Source: Trachythela sp. YZ-2020 (lineage: Eukaryota; Cnidaria; Anthozoa; Malacalcyonacea; Clavulariidae). Taken from it: a stretch of DNA of 64,000 nt. Position numbers and translations under genes: made by a program. Position 1 is the first letter of the stretch; each line of letters begins with the position of its first letter. Where the stretch lies: positions 1,054,001 to 1,118,000 of the forward strand of contig JADLSH010000061.1 in assembly GCA_016169945.1 (NCBI GenBank), given 5' to 3'. The notes under the pieces are model-generated. The model saw only the letters and a list, made by a program, of their open reading frames with translations, had not been told where the DNA came from and made no database searches. Of the stretch, positions 53,464 through 64,000 are shown one piece after another.

Positions 53464-54690
53464 TTGAAGATGGTATTCGAACAGCACAAGATAACGAAGA
53501 AGGCACAGGCTTGGAACCAGATAACTTTCTCCATAAAGACTTACGTAGGCGACGGCTTAAAGTCTCTACCTAGCGTTGCAGAAGCAGTTAACTTGATACG
53601 TGAAACCAAAGAGATGTGCAAACGCGGAGGCTTCAATTTGCACAAATTTACTTCAAATGAGAAAGAAGTGATCGATTCAATCCCGATGAAAAATAGAGCC
53701 GAAGCAATCAAAGAAATCGATTTGGATCGTGACATCTTGCCAGTTGAGCACGCTCTAGGAGTGCAGTGGTGCATCGAAAGGGACCTCTTCCAATTCAGAA
53801 TAACGTTGAAAGATCGTCCGTGTACTAGAAGAGGGATACTGTCAAGAATAAGTTCAATTTATGATTCCTTAGGCCTCCTAGCTCCAGTGCTTCTTGAAGG
53901 GAAATGCTTGCTGCAAGTGTTTTGCAAAGACAAAGTAGATTGGGACTACCCCGTTCCTGATCATGTGCGATCTAGATGGAAGAAATGGATATCAGAAGTT
54001 CTCCATGTCGAAAGTTTATCGGTATCACGATGTTACAAGCCCACGAATTTTGGTAATGTCACCAATGTCCAGTTGCATCATTTCTCAGATGCAAGCAATC
54101 GAGGATACGGTCAATGTTCATATTTAAGGATGGAGAATGATAAAGGTGATGTCAACTATGCCTTCGTGATGGGCAATGCCAGAGTGACTCCACTTAAATC
54201 TGTTACAATACCGAGACTTGATTTGACAGCGGCAGTAGTGTCGGTTAAAGTTATTGAACAGTTACATAAAGAACTGGAGTATAAAGAGATTGTGGAACAC
54301 TTCTGGACAGACAGCAAAGTTGTACTCGGGTACATAGCAAATGAAACAAGGCCATTCCACGTGTTTGTCGCAAACAGGGTTCGACAGATCCAAGAGAGAA
54401 CGTCTAAGGAGCAATGGCACTATGTTGACACAAAGTCAAACCCCGCGGACGATGCATCCCGTGGTATTCGAATGCAAGATCTTGTTAACGGTTCGCGTTG
54501 GATAAATGGCCCTGGATGTCTATGGAAAGGCGAGTCACATTGGCCGACAGCGACAGCTGGCAACAACGGAGAAACGGAATTTGAACTTATTCCAAACGAT
54601 CCAGAAATCAAGAAATCTCTATCATTTTTCACCGAAACCAAGATGTCTTATCCTAGCCTTCTCAGCCGGCTACAATATTTTTTCAGTTAG
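53464..54690 (+). pseudogene. BEL/Pao RT remnant and RNase H
   Basis: The RT fingers and most of the palm are deleted. The frame enters at 'TYVGDGLKSLPSVAEAV' (about 53545), where the catalytic YVDD is YVGD, so the active site is mutated as well. Then 'RRGILSRISSIYDSLGLLAP' (thumb), 'LHHFSDASNRGYGQCSYL' (RNase H first Asp), 'IPRLDLTAAVVSVKV' and 'HFWTDSKVVLGYI' (Asp), 'YVDTKSNPADDASRG'. RNase H looks complete. Confidence 0.82.
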
Positions 54691-54779
54691 TATAGAGCAA
54701 AAACGGCCCTGGCGTGGTGTCTTCGCTGCCTACATCGAGTTAAGAAGCGAGCATATAAAAGTCGATTGAAAGAGAATGC

Positions 54780-56229
54780 GAGTTTCTCGGCTTCCCAGTA
54801 ACAGAGATCCCAACCAAGACTGACGGTAGAGGATCTTAAACAAGCGGAAATGTTAATCATCAAGACGGTACAGTCTGAGGAATTTGAGAAAGAAATCGAG
54901 ATATTGACCCCCCACAAACCGGAACATCTGCCGAGTAGAAGTACGAAGAGAAACCCACAACTTAATAAGAAGACGAGTTCTCTATATAAGCTCGATCCAT
55001 TTGTAGACGAGGATGGTATACTTCGAGTCGGTGGTCGTTTACGTAGAGCCAATCTAAACGAGAATCATAAATATTCTATTATCCTTCCTAAGACCAGTCA
55101 TGTAAGCAAGCTGATTGTCCCAGATTTCCACGAGAAAGTGAAGCATCAAGGTGGAGGTATAACCCTTAACGAAATCAGATCAAATGGCTACTGGATTACT
55201 CAAGGAACAGCGACGGTTTCCAAGTGCATAGCAGATTGTACAGTATGTCGCAAGCTTCGAGGAACTACGCAAGAACAAAAGATGGCAGATCTGCCAATCG
55301 ATCGAGTTGAGCGTTTACCTCCGTTCACGTATGCAGCAGTGGATTACTTCGGTCCTTGGATCATAAAAGAAAAAAGGAAAGAATTGAAGAGATATGGTGT
55401 CCTCTTTACCTGTTTCGCATCTAGAGCTGTACACCTAGAGATTTCCCACAGTTTTTGCACAGATTAATTTATTAACGCTATTAGGCGCTTCGTCTGTCGA
55501 AGAGGTGGAGTACGACATCTGAGGAGCGATCAAGGGATCGGACGAACTTTGTAGGTGCGAAAGGAGAACTTAAAAATGCTTTATCTGAGCCTGATCATGC
55601 GAAGATTAGATCAGAAATGCTAAATAATCATTGTGAATGGATAATATTCAAAATGAATGTCCCAAGTGCCAGTCACATGGGTGGTAGTTGGGAGAGACAG
55701 ATTCGAACAGTTCGTAACGTCCTCTCAGCTATGTTAGATAACTCCGGAGCACAACTTGATGACGAATCCCTAAGAACGCTGTTTTGTGAAGCTGAGGCTA
55801 TCGTAAATAGTCGTCCTTTGACCGTTGAATCTATAAACGATTCTGACGCATTAACTAATCATTTACTTACAATGAAGTAAACGTTGGCGCCGAGTCCAGC
55901 ATCTGGCTAATGAATTTTGGTCTCGTTGCCGAAAGGAAATTCTTCAGAGCCTCCAACAACGGCAGAAATGGGGAAAACCAAAGCGAAACCTTATGGTGTG
56001 TCATGTTATAATCATCAAAGATGTGAATCTTCCTCGCAACTGTTGGAAATTCGGTCTCATATCAAAGGTTTCTCAAGAAGATGATGGATATGTACGAACA
56101 GTAGAACTGAGTATTGGCGAGTCTTCTCTCAACGCCAAGGGGCAGCGGACAACGGTTTCGAGAATCATGGAACGACCAATTCACAAACTGGTTCTTCTAG
56201 TAGATAGTGAAGATAAAGACCAATGGTAG
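54780..56229 (+). pseudogene. BEL/Pao integrase and C-terminal domain
   Basis: 'HEKVKHQGGGITLNEIRSNGY' plus 'CIADCTVCRKL' form the HHCC zinc module (about 55130-55260). The core starts 'FTYAAVDYFGPW' (first Asp). Around 55467-55617 the frame breaks, with the second Asp region ('HLRSDQG') in another frame. From 55617 come 'MNVPSASHMGGSWERQIRTV' (catalytic Glu region) and 'FCEAEAIVNSRPLT'. At 55993-56229 'WKFGLISKVSQEDDGYVRTV' is the DUF5641-type C-terminus. Three breaks. Confidence 0.82.
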
Positions 56230-56325
56230 ATTCCCGTCGGGGAACCATACTTATTTGGGACAAACTGTATAATATTATAGAACTTTGATATTTTGTTATG
56301 TTTTGAGATTATGAAATTTCATAAA

Positions 56326-56696
56326 TGTCAGAGGAGCCATGTAGCTGCATGCATAATTTGCATACATTAAAAGAACGAATAATCGGAATAAATTAAGAAC
56401 GGACAATAGTTCTAGAAAGACGCTCAAGAGTAAAGTAAACGCGTGGTCGATATTTTTATAAATCCGTACGAAAAGTCATTGTTTTGTGTTAGATATGTAA
56501 GTATTGTATTTGTTATTAGCTTAAGATTGATAGATTTATTGTTTATAAGTGTATTTGTTGTATCTTTCTTTATAGTTTACGTAAATTACAGCAGTTGAAA
56601 CTTGAAACGACTTGAAATTCGTGTGTCTTGTCTGTCTTCCAAACGTAATTTTCAGTGAAACCTAATGCAATCTGGCGGTATATCGTGGTCGCTACA
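56326..56696 (+). repeat. Probable 3' LTR of the BEL/Pao element
   Basis: It starts TGTCAGAGGAGCCATGTAGC and ends GTGGTCGCTACA, giving TG..CA borders about 100 bases after the last coding part. Inside are a TATA-like atatttttataaat (about 56450) and an aataaa (56386). No second LTR is available to confirm the borders. Confidence 0.45.
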
Positions 56697-58346
56697 GTAT
56701 TCTTTGTTCAAAATATTTCATTTCAATCTTTCAATCATGGATCACTATGTCTTGGATAAAGAGATGACGACCACAAATAATAGGTTGAAAGCTTGTTTCT
56801 AGAAATAGAGTATGCCTCGAAATATTACACCCCTTGAGCTCGTTTCTAGAAATAGAGTGTGCCTCAAAATATTACACCCGTCCCCTTGAATATAAGCATA
56901 CCATATAAAGCCTAAGCCGAGGTCTTTACTTTCTGCAACTTTAAAACTTACTTGCTGTTGCAGCTTGTTATATATACAGTAGCTGTACTTTTCCTGTTTG
57001 GACAAAGAATACTGCAAGCTCAATGAACACATGAATTTTAACCTGGCAAGCCTGCAAGGAAACACTCCATACTAGAGAAGAAACGATCTCGTACCGGCCT
57101 GTGGGTAAGAAACTGGAGAGAGGGACGTTGAAAGTTTGTTTGCAGGCTAGGCTGGGTTTTATTTAATTTATTGCATGAATTACACAGATTTGATATAACA
57201 ATATTATTTCGAACGTGCGGTGCCAGGTGTGGGTAGAGTATAGCAAATACGGTGGTTGACTGTTGTGTAAAACTACCTGAAAAATACAATGAGAATTTCG
57301 ACGTTTCGAGCGAAGGCCCTTCGTCTGGAAGTTACTAACTTCTTTATTAATAAAATAATTGTTTGCAATAAATTAATTTAATATACATTGAAATTCTTGC
57401 ATTTTTTTGTTTATGTATTTCACAATTTTTTAATTATGTATTTCATAATTTTTTAAGTCAAGTCCGTATGTAAACAAATTGGCAGCATGCAGTTAATGTA
57501 TATATATAATTCCTGGCTCATCACAGATGGCTACAAAGCATTTCCCAAAATATATTTTGGACTTTCATTGACACTCATTGTTGTAATAGGTACACAATTT
57601 TTATGTACAATATCACCGCACTCGAGTGCTCACAAATAATCTAATTAATTGGTCATACAAGAGACGAACACTCCTGTGGTTCTCCAGCGCATGTAAATTC
57701 GACAAAAATTATATTTTACGTGTAAATAACCTATAAATAGTAACGTCACGGCAACCTCTTACGTTATCATGTTTATTTACTAAGAAATCCAAAAGTATTT
57801 TTTCCGCCTGTTCATGTCACAATTTAAGAATGATATTGCACAAATGCTACATATTTTTCACCACAATATACTGAGTAAGATGTTTTAACTCAACACGTTA
57901 CTAATGAACATTCCACAACATTTCTACAGACTTTATCACTTGGCCTACGCCCATCATCCACAGCAAACATAAACTGACATGCTATGTTTACCACCTGACA
58001 AGCATGCACGCTATTTAATCTACATATTACGTCATTCATTCAGAACAACATAATAAAAACCAGACCACATAAAAACCAATATTCATGCTTGCCAAAGCAC
58101 ACTCGTGAAAAGCAACTCTATACTATACCAAGTATGTTACAAAATATATTACAACAGTGGCTGGCAGAAGCGGTTTACCATGTAACAATTCATTCAGTAA
58201 GTTTTCCTATAATAGTCTATTTTAGTTTATGTTATTATATTATATTTTATTTTATTTTATTATTGCATTATGTTTCCACATTATTTTGTTCCATAAGATC
58301 ATGCACTGTTCAATCACACACAAAACATCAACTCCCAACCCAAAGT
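56697..58346. other. Kinase intron with repeat scraps
   Basis: A tandem duplication of about 58 bp at 56785-56885 (gtttctagaaatagagtatg.., gtttctagaaatagagtgtg..). A minus-strand PLE terminus at 57213-57345 (gtgcggtgccaggtgtgggt, gttttacacaacagtcaacc complement, hammerhead-like core with CAGACGA). 57360-58345 is AT-rich with no gene. Confidence 0.55.
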
Positions 58347-58386
58347 CTCTCCTGATGAAGATCATACGATCGAAACGCGTTGAGGG
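58347..58386 (+). ncRNA. Hammerhead ribozyme motif, short-stem-III (dimer) type
   Basis: All core parts are in order: stem I 5' strand CTCTC (58347-58351); CTGATGA (58352-58358), matching the conserved CUGANGA; stem II GATC (58360-58363), loop ATAC, GATC (58368-58371); GAAA (58372-58375); then the rest of ACGCGT (58375-58380), self-complementary and too short to close a loop; T58381 as the cleavage position; and GAGGG (58382-58386) pairing with CTCTC (one G-U). Such palindromic stem III hammerheads are known in PLEs and act as dimers. The flanking sequence differs from the PLE termini elsewhere in the window. Confidence 0.75.
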
Positions 58387-60784
58387 CCAAACTAAGCGTT
58401 AAAAAACAATACCACACGACTATTTCCCTTTCCTAATCTACCCACCATCACATCAGCTAACATTTTTCACAAGCATGCTCGACCCAAGACCCTGTGAGAT
58501 GTAAGATATAGCTCAAATGCCATCACAGCATCTTTCATTCTCTAATTATTTTTTTTTGTATCTGCGAATGCAGATATATTGCCATCGTGCGAGTAAGAGT
58601 GTGTTAGCTTGTAGCCATTCAGCGGCGAGTTTATATCAACCAATCAGTGACAGCTAACTTAAAATGACGTAATTATTATGTTGCTCGCTGATCTCTATTT
58701 TTACTGGATTGATATTGATTCTTTCAAGATGGCGGACTACAGAAGGGCGAGAATTGTAAACATGAGTAAATATTTTCATTTTAAGAAGAAAATTATTCAT
58801 CAAACCAACGATAATTTTCATTTTCTTTATAATTTTGAACATGGCAAGAGTCGAGGGAGCATCTTTAGCAAGTACTGGAAGTGGTTTGATAGCATTTTAC
58901 GCTTTGGAAATGATTCGTCAATTTATACAAAGTATTCACTTGACTTGGCCTGCTGTATACCAATTAATGTCATTTGAATCAGGAAACAAGGTAAGCCTTC
59001 TTAAATATTGTACGAATATCTTGCGTTATCGAGCTTCTATTTCAACAAAGTCCACTCATAAATGTGTTAAAATAATGCAATATTTATTCTCAACACTATT
59101 TGAGTCAAATCGAATTGTCATTTCGATAGTCAACAACACCTTATTCTTTTGATATTTGATTGGTATTAAGATATAAGCACAGTTTGGTATTTCTTTCCTA
59201 AACTGCTGTGACTAGGGGGACTAAATGATTTGATGGTATGTAATGTTTATGAGTGGTTTGTAAATAGTGCTGTTATATACAACCTATATTCTAAGGTGTA
59301 AAATATTAAAATCTTAAGTTTTAAAATCAATTGTTTTAAACATTGCTCCCACGGGCTATACGCTCTCATTCCCTTTGTGCACACATATTTAAAAGCAATA
59401 TAAACGTTCGTACCCCTATTCATATATAAAGCGCACTGCAGATAAAGGCGCGTGCGCTTATTTCCGAATATAGGCGCATTCGCCTTTAGACCATCAAAAT
59501 TTGCGAGTTAGACAGACATGAACAGAATACTTTTACAAAAACAGAATACAAATACTTTTTATGTTTTAAATAATCAACATTGTCCAGTATGAATTGTAGG
59601 ATTTTTTGGGTTTTTTTAGGTTTTTTTTAGTTATATGGTTAATGATAATAATTATTTTTTCTGGTTTATTCGTCTGAGGTATTCTTTTATTACACACTCA
59701 GCTTGAATCATCTTTGATCTTGGTGCTTTTACTCGATATAGGCATGGAATTTCAAGGCCGTTATTTCTTAAAATATTACATTTGCATTTAAGGTTTTATA
59801 TAATACCATTGATATTTTTCACTATGAAAAGGATGGGGCAATTCCCGTACCCAGATCCCATGCGCGTAAGTCTGGGTCCGAGATTCGGGTGCACCTATAA
59901 GCAAAATTGTATAGGCGCATGTCAATTTTTACTCCAAATGTTTCCAAAATTGAAGAAAATTCGCTTATAGGCGGTGCGCTTATATGTGGGGTAATAGGTT
60001 ACACTCATTGAGTGACATTGACATCATGCATTTACAACATTAAACAATTATGCGAACACGCATGAGCAGATACATGTACGTTTTGCGTACCTATTTATTT
60101 TTATTGTTTACAATCAGTTATCACATATTTCACTCCTATATGTTTTTTGTTTTTAATACATATGTATAGATAGTTTACATTTTTTACGAAACGACTATTA
60201 CGCTGCCTAGTCTAAAAATTTTACTTATACAGTAAGTTCACGGCAGGGTCTATTTCTCAGACCCTGTGAGCAATGAAAACCTTATAAATCACTTTCTGTA
60301 TCATATACGTGCAGAAATAATACACCACTAATTCCAATGTAGGTTGAACAAGACCTATATTAGCTACTGGTGAATCGTACCTGATCTAGTTTATATATTT
60401 CACAGCATTGCCAATTTTTCGGACTCTGTGAATAAACTATATATACACCAAACAAACCACACCTACACATGCAGGATCTCCCAACAGTACACAATCTGTA
60501 TGATATACAGTGCATGCTATTCACATACTTTTTAGACTTTCTACAGTACGGTCTAGTTTTCAGACCCTCATGATTGTTTAAAAACCATTTATACCACAAA
60601 TTATATAATATCGTACATATACATGCATACACAATTACATAAAGACATAGCATACCAATTATTTAACGCCAGTGGAGGTTCTGTTACCTATTCTTATATT
60701 AAAATTCGACCCTCTTTTGATCCGAAATATTTACTGTTTTGTCTTGGAACTTCGAGTTGATCCGCTGCATGGATAGTGGATATA
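58387..60784. other. Kinase intron, no supported gene
   Basis: Short frames at 58654-58977 and 58835-59152 have no motifs. Blocks at 59425-59500 (gcgcactgcagataaaggcg, cgcttatttccgaatatagg) and 59890-59990 (ttgtataggcgcatgtcaat, cgcttataggcggtgcgctt) are loosely alike and may be ends of an old repeat. A segment cggcagggtctatttctcagac (60241) recurs loosely as cagtacggtctagttttcagac (60544). Confidence 0.4.
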
Positions 60785-60942
60785 TAGATTACTTCATGAT
60801 TGGTGAGTGCGTACGATTTTTATTTACGAGTTGTGAAGGTCGCTAAACAAACGAGTGAGCGCAGCGAACGAGTGCGTTTAGCGATCCTTCACAACGAGTA
60901 AATTATAAAAATCGTACAAACGAACCAACCATGAAGTAATTT
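60785..60942. repeat. Snap-back repeat, about 65-bp arms
   Basis: The left arm attacttcatgattggt..cgtacgatttttatttacga..gtcgctaaac pairs with the right arm gtttagcgatccttcacaac..aaaatcgtac..accatgaagtaat. The hairpin centre is aacgagtgagcgcagcgaac. Confidence 0.85.
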
Positions 60943-60950
60943 GTTTATTA

Positions 60951-61348
60951 TATAAGTATAGAGATAAATATGTGACACTGGCAGACTCTCAGCGAACAAC
61001 ACAATCAAGCGAAGTTTTTCTAGCCTCAAAAACACATTTCTTACCGCTTATTTCTTCATGTTCTTGCTGAAATTCCACTCAAAGATGTTTATCTTAAGTA
61101 TTTTTTGCCTTAAGTGTTTCCTTTGATGGTAATATAATCGCTTTAGTAGCGAAAAACGCAATAAAACTCTCACTTCGGTGATTTCGCTAAAACCCGGCGC
61201 CATGTTCACCACTTGTGAGAAAAATCGTCCGACCAATAAAAACGCTGAGACGATATATTTCACATGTGAAAAATATCGTCCGCCGTGAGGATACGATTTT
61301 TATTTCACCTTTCTACTGCACGGAAATCTCTATACTTATATAATAATT
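60951..61348. mobile_element. About 400-bp MITE-like element
   Basis: Inverted ends ttattatataagtatagaga and tctctatacttatataataa. It directly adjoins the snap-back repeat to its left. The interior contains tacgatttttatttcacc near 61291, which echoes the snap-back arms, so the two may be parts of one compound element. Confidence 0.7.
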
Positions 61349-61778
61349 AAACTACCTCCGGACAGCGCATAAATTTATCCGACGGATAGTATTTTTTCCA
61401 CTGGGTAACACTATCAAAGCTTCGTACAACGATATATCCACCTGGGGCCAGTTGTATACAATTCGTAGGTACTGATTAACTACCGTTTTTGAAGTAAAAT
61501 TGTAGTTAAGTCCAAAATATGCGATTCTGATTGGTTAACTTTCGCAATAACTATAGTTAACAGTAGTAGGAGAGTGGGGGTTCTACGACGGGCGGAGCAG
61601 GCGGAGCAAGGCGCTCCGCCCATGACGTCATCATTTCTTAAGTATTTTAATTTATTCACACCCACGTTAATTTATTTAACATTTTTGAACCGCTCCGTTT
61701 GTTTATCTACAGTTTTACTTTTAAGGATTGGTCCTCTGGGATTGGTCTGTCGAGTACAACATAGAACCTTTGAAAAAC

Positions 61779-62000
61779 ATTTGAAATTTACTAAAATTTT
61801 CAGCTTATATGCAACTAAAATGCAACTACCGCATGCGGTGCATCGATAACGCAAATCATACCCATGTATACGCATGCGCAGTAGTAATAACGTTTAAAAT
61901 TTACTAAAATTTTCAGCTTATATGCAACTAAAATGCTCCTACCGCATGCGGTGCATCGATAACACAAATCATACACAATTATACGCATGCGCAGTGGTGG
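61779..62000. repeat. Tandem duplication of about 110 bp
   Basis: aaatttactaaaattttcag..gcatgcggtgcatcgataac..tatacgcatgcgcagt occurs at about 61788-61885 and again at 61896-61996. Each copy has the palindromes accgcatgcggt and gcatgcgc. Confidence 0.85.
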
Positions 62001-62019
62001 TTTTTTATTAAGAAGATGC

Positions 62020-62130
62020 GGGGTCGATGTGAGGTCGATGTAGGTCGATGTGAGGTCGATGTGAGGTCGATGTGAGGTCGATGTGAGGTCGATGTGAGGT
62101 CGATGTAGGGTCGATGTAGGGTCGGGTCGA
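62020..62130. repeat. Minisatellite, unit about 11 bp (gaggtcgatgt)
   Basis: About nine units of gaggtcgatgt or aggtcgatgtag. Part of the left arm of the fold-back element. Confidence 0.9.
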
Positions 62131-62214
62131 TGGCCAAACAAGCCAAACAGGCCGAACAGGTCGAGCAGGAATGACAAGAAACCATTTTATTTGTAATGGG
62201 ATTTTATAGCAGTT

Positions 62215-62445
62215 GTCTGGAAATTCTCTAAAGCTCCTGTTTCTGTGAACATACCTATAAAACTTCTGTGGAGCTTCTGGAAAGCTACTGTAAAGCTTCT
62301 GTGAAGCGCCCGTGAACATTCTGTGAAGCTTCTATAAAACTTCTGTGGAGCTTCTGTAGATGTGAGGTCGATGTGGGTTCTGTAGGGGTTCTGTAGGGGT
62401 TCTGTAGGGGTTCTGTAGGGGTTCTGTAGGGGTTCTGTAAAATAA
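62215..62445. repeat. Minisatellites (gaagcttctgtaaa-like, then ggggttctgta)
   Basis: About 12 imperfect copies around gcttctgt(g/a)aagcttctg, then seven units of ggggttctgta (62360-62440). The complement (acagaacccctac) recurs at 62552-62612, so these arrays form the inner stem of the fold-back element. Confidence 0.85.
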
Positions 62446-62872
62446 ATTTTAAAGGCCAATCTATATCGAAATAAATAGCGGGACGCATCTTAACGCATCC
62501 CGACGTCCCGTTTGACAAAATGTGTAGGTCTTGCCATGGAACAGGACGTTGGGATGCAACCCCTACAGAACTACAGAACCCCTACAGAACCCTACAGAAC
62601 CCTACAGAAAGTTTTATAGAAGCTTCACAGTATGTTCAATAAAATGGTTTCTTGTCATTCCTGCTCCTGCCTGTTTGGCCTTTTGACCTGTTCGGCCTGT
62701 TTTCGACCCTACATCGACCAAATTTTAGTAAAAAAATGTTAAATAAATTAGTGAATAAATTAAAATACTTAAGAAATGATGACGTCATGTTAACTTTAAC
62801 TACTTCTTTATACAGCCGGCCCCTGGCCACTGAGAAACATCAATATTTGCATAATTGTAAATTTTGGGTTAC

Positions 62873-63988
62873 CTTAAGATCAATTCCTCAGATAACAACT
62901 GGTGGGCGTTCTTTTCTGTGAGCATATCTGTACAAACTTTAACAGCAACTTCTATTTGTTTTTCCTCGGTTATTTTCAAGCTGCCTTTGTAGACATCTGC
63001 AAATGTACCTCTGCCAATTGTATCGCCACTCCAATTTAAATCCGCGCTATTAATGCCGCTTGCAACAACTTCTTTAATGGTGAAAATAGACAACTCTCCT
63101 CTGATATCGAAACAATCAGTGTTTATAGGAGCATAATGTTCAGCGAGTTTAACCAGCGAAACACTTCGGTCCAAAATGTTAAGAAGTAAGTACATGTCCG
63201 CGTCAATCAGTTTCGAAAAATTGGATTTCATCTCCATCAAATTTATTTCTACTTGTTTAAACTTTGGTGCGATAAATTGGCGCATACCATCTTCATTTAA
63301 ATGATCTTTAAGGAATTCGCAAGATTTCTGACCAATGTAGCTCTCTTTGCTTTCGACAAACAACCGCTTATCGCGAACCTTCTTAACAAATTTCGTTATC
63401 CCAATCACACCCAGGACAGGAAGACTAAGAATACCACCAACGACTGCAAGAGGGGCCCAAATTGGACTTGTTATACCGATAGCGACTTTTTGACCAATGG
63501 TGAATCCGTCATCGGGTACTTTTTTTCCGACCTGCATGCCTTCCTCGACTGCTCTTATTTGAAACTCAAGGCGGGCGCTGTACTTTTTCAATCGTTTCAT
63601 CAGTGATTCAAGTGCACCTTTAATAACCCGGTTCTCCGCCTCCCATTCTTCTATCTTTTTCTCAAATCTTTTACTTATCATTGTCTGGATTTTCATTTCC
63701 GTTTCCTCTGTAAGCTCTTGCGATTCTGGACATTCGTCAGTGCTCCAGGTGGTAAACTTTTTCACGAAAGCATCTTGTTTAAAATGAATCAAAAGATGCT
63801 TAATAGCTTCCTTCGTTTTAGCTTCAAGCTTGTTTTCTAGCTTGCCGATATACTCTTCATAATTCAATTTGATTAATTCCAACGCAAGTTTTGCTCCCAA
63901 CAAATTTTCGATAGGATTATCCATCTGTTCATTTCGTATTACCATAGTTGTATGAAAATGTGTTCGCTCAAGAATAGAATCCAACCAC
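62873..63988 (-). CDS. Dynamin-like/protein-kinase gene, upstream exon (helical region, membrane segment, kinase N-lobe start)
   Basis: Acceptor ttttgtttag before 63988; donor ttaag|gtaacc after 62873; 371 whole codons. The first 150 residues are charged and helical, coiled-coil-like ('EEYIGKLENKLEAKTKEAIK', 'ISKRFEKKIEEWEAENRVIK'). Residues about 165-205 hold a Pro/Gly-interrupted hydrophobic stretch ('GITSPIWAPLAVVGGILSLP', 'VLGVIGITKFVKKV') like the membrane-inserting hairpin of dynamin-like GTPases. The kinase N-lobe begins near residue 320: 'TIGRGTFADVYKG' (Gly loop), 'VAVKVC' (ATP Lys), 'LLSEELIL' (helix C Glu). The GTPase domain itself would lie upstream, outside the window. A DSTYK-like relation is possible (inference). 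Transcribed leftwards; exons at 49325-49049 and 41708-41304 complete it. Confidence 0.8.
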
Positions 63989-64000
63989 CTAAACAAAAAA

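Larger units (their letters stand above)
52512..56696 (+). mobile_element. BEL/Pao LTR retrotransposon, 5'-truncated and decayed
   Basis: Order on plus: Gag zinc knuckle, retropepsin, RT remnant, RNase H, integrase (HHCC and core), C-terminal DUF5641-like domain, 3' LTR. This order and the motifs identify BEL/Pao. Most of the RT is deleted, there are several stops and frameshifts, and no 5' LTR is found upstream, so it cannot be autonomous. It lies in the 13.5-kb kinase intron in the opposite orientation to the gene, the orientation usually tolerated. Confidence 0.85.
61621..62789. mobile_element. Fold-back element built from minisatellites, 1,169 bp
   Basis: Outer inverted ends of about 70 bp: catgacgtcatcatttctta at the left, mirrored at 62725-62789. 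A second inverted pair lies inside: ccaaacaggccgaacaggtc..gaatgacaagaaaccatttt (about 62135-62190) against ggtttcttgtcattcctgct..gacctgttcggcctgttttc (62644-62705). Between and beside them are 11-13-bp minisatellites. It resembles Foldback-type elements, whose long arms are repetitive. No coding exon; the many open frames are repeat-derived. Confidence 0.78.

Noticed and set aside
62008..62518. Several 70-100-codon frames with PTEPLQNPYR or HRPHIDLTST repeats
   Set aside because: Products of 11-bp minisatellites in the fold-back element.

Overview
The window is eukaryotic, AT-rich and gene-poor: introns with GT/AG borders, almost no long ORFs, and transposons nested inside one another. The mix (CR1-like LINEs, a DIRS/Ngaro-like tyrosine-recombinase retroelement, Penelope-like elements (PLEs) with GIY-YIG ends, BEL/Pao, Kolobok with a P2X7-type partner gene, a Mutator-like transposase, many TA-target fold-back elements) suggests an invertebrate metazoan, most likely an anthozoan cnidarian. 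That assignment is inference.

Host genes. (1) A minus-strand protein kinase with a dynamin-like N-terminal region runs from beyond the right edge to 41,304. Three exons are visible (63,988-62,873; 49,325-49,049; 41,708-41,304), their splice phases agree, and the 13.5-kb and 7.3-kb introns hold most of the right-hand transposons. (2) An apparently intact single-exon C2H2 zinc-finger gene lies at 20,925-19,876 (minus). Nearly everything else recognisable is transposon-derived.

Layout. 1-2.35 kb: CR1-like LINE (minus). 2.37-5.08 kb: DIRS/Ngaro-like element (plus) with broken RT/RNase H and an intact tyrosine recombinase. 5.08-12.0 kb: a 58-bp satellite split by a 6,085-bp element (E1) whose ends are arrays of a short palindrome. 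13.6-18.5 kb: a 4,880-bp Kolobok element with TTAA duplication, carrying a spliced P2X7-domain gene and a spliced THAP transposase that converge. 19.9-20.9 kb: zinc-finger gene. 23.5-25.4 kb: decayed three-exon Mutator-like transposase. 26.5-26.9 kb: about 98-bp tandem repeats. 26.98-30.85 kb: TA-target element E4. 30.9-31.9 kb: 13-bp and 33-bp minisatellites. 33.0-34.8 kb: second LINE with a 189-bp PLE insert. 36.9-39.45 kb: two PLE copies head to head, one split by a 1.09-kb element (E5) carrying a ZAD-like pseudogene. 41.74-47.70 kb, inside a kinase intron: E2, a second palindrome-ended element that holds an inverted copy of the E1 core. 51.9-52.5 kb: Myb/SANT ORF between inverted repeats. 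52.5-56.7 kb: degenerate BEL/Pao. 58.35 kb: a well-formed hammerhead-ribozyme motif. 60.8-62.8 kb: fold-back elements, one built from minisatellites.

The most interesting signal is the group of 2-bp-target elements (E1, E2 and the 257-bp E3) that share one design: CAC-starting terminal inverted repeats, followed in E1 and E2 by subterminal arrays of an element-specific palindrome (ACACACC..GGTGTGT in E1, ACTCC..GGAGT in E2) and in E3 by a palindrome-rich interior. E1 and E2 carry the same roughly 4-5-kb core. Filled/empty-site comparisons inside the window directly support mobility of E1 and E3.
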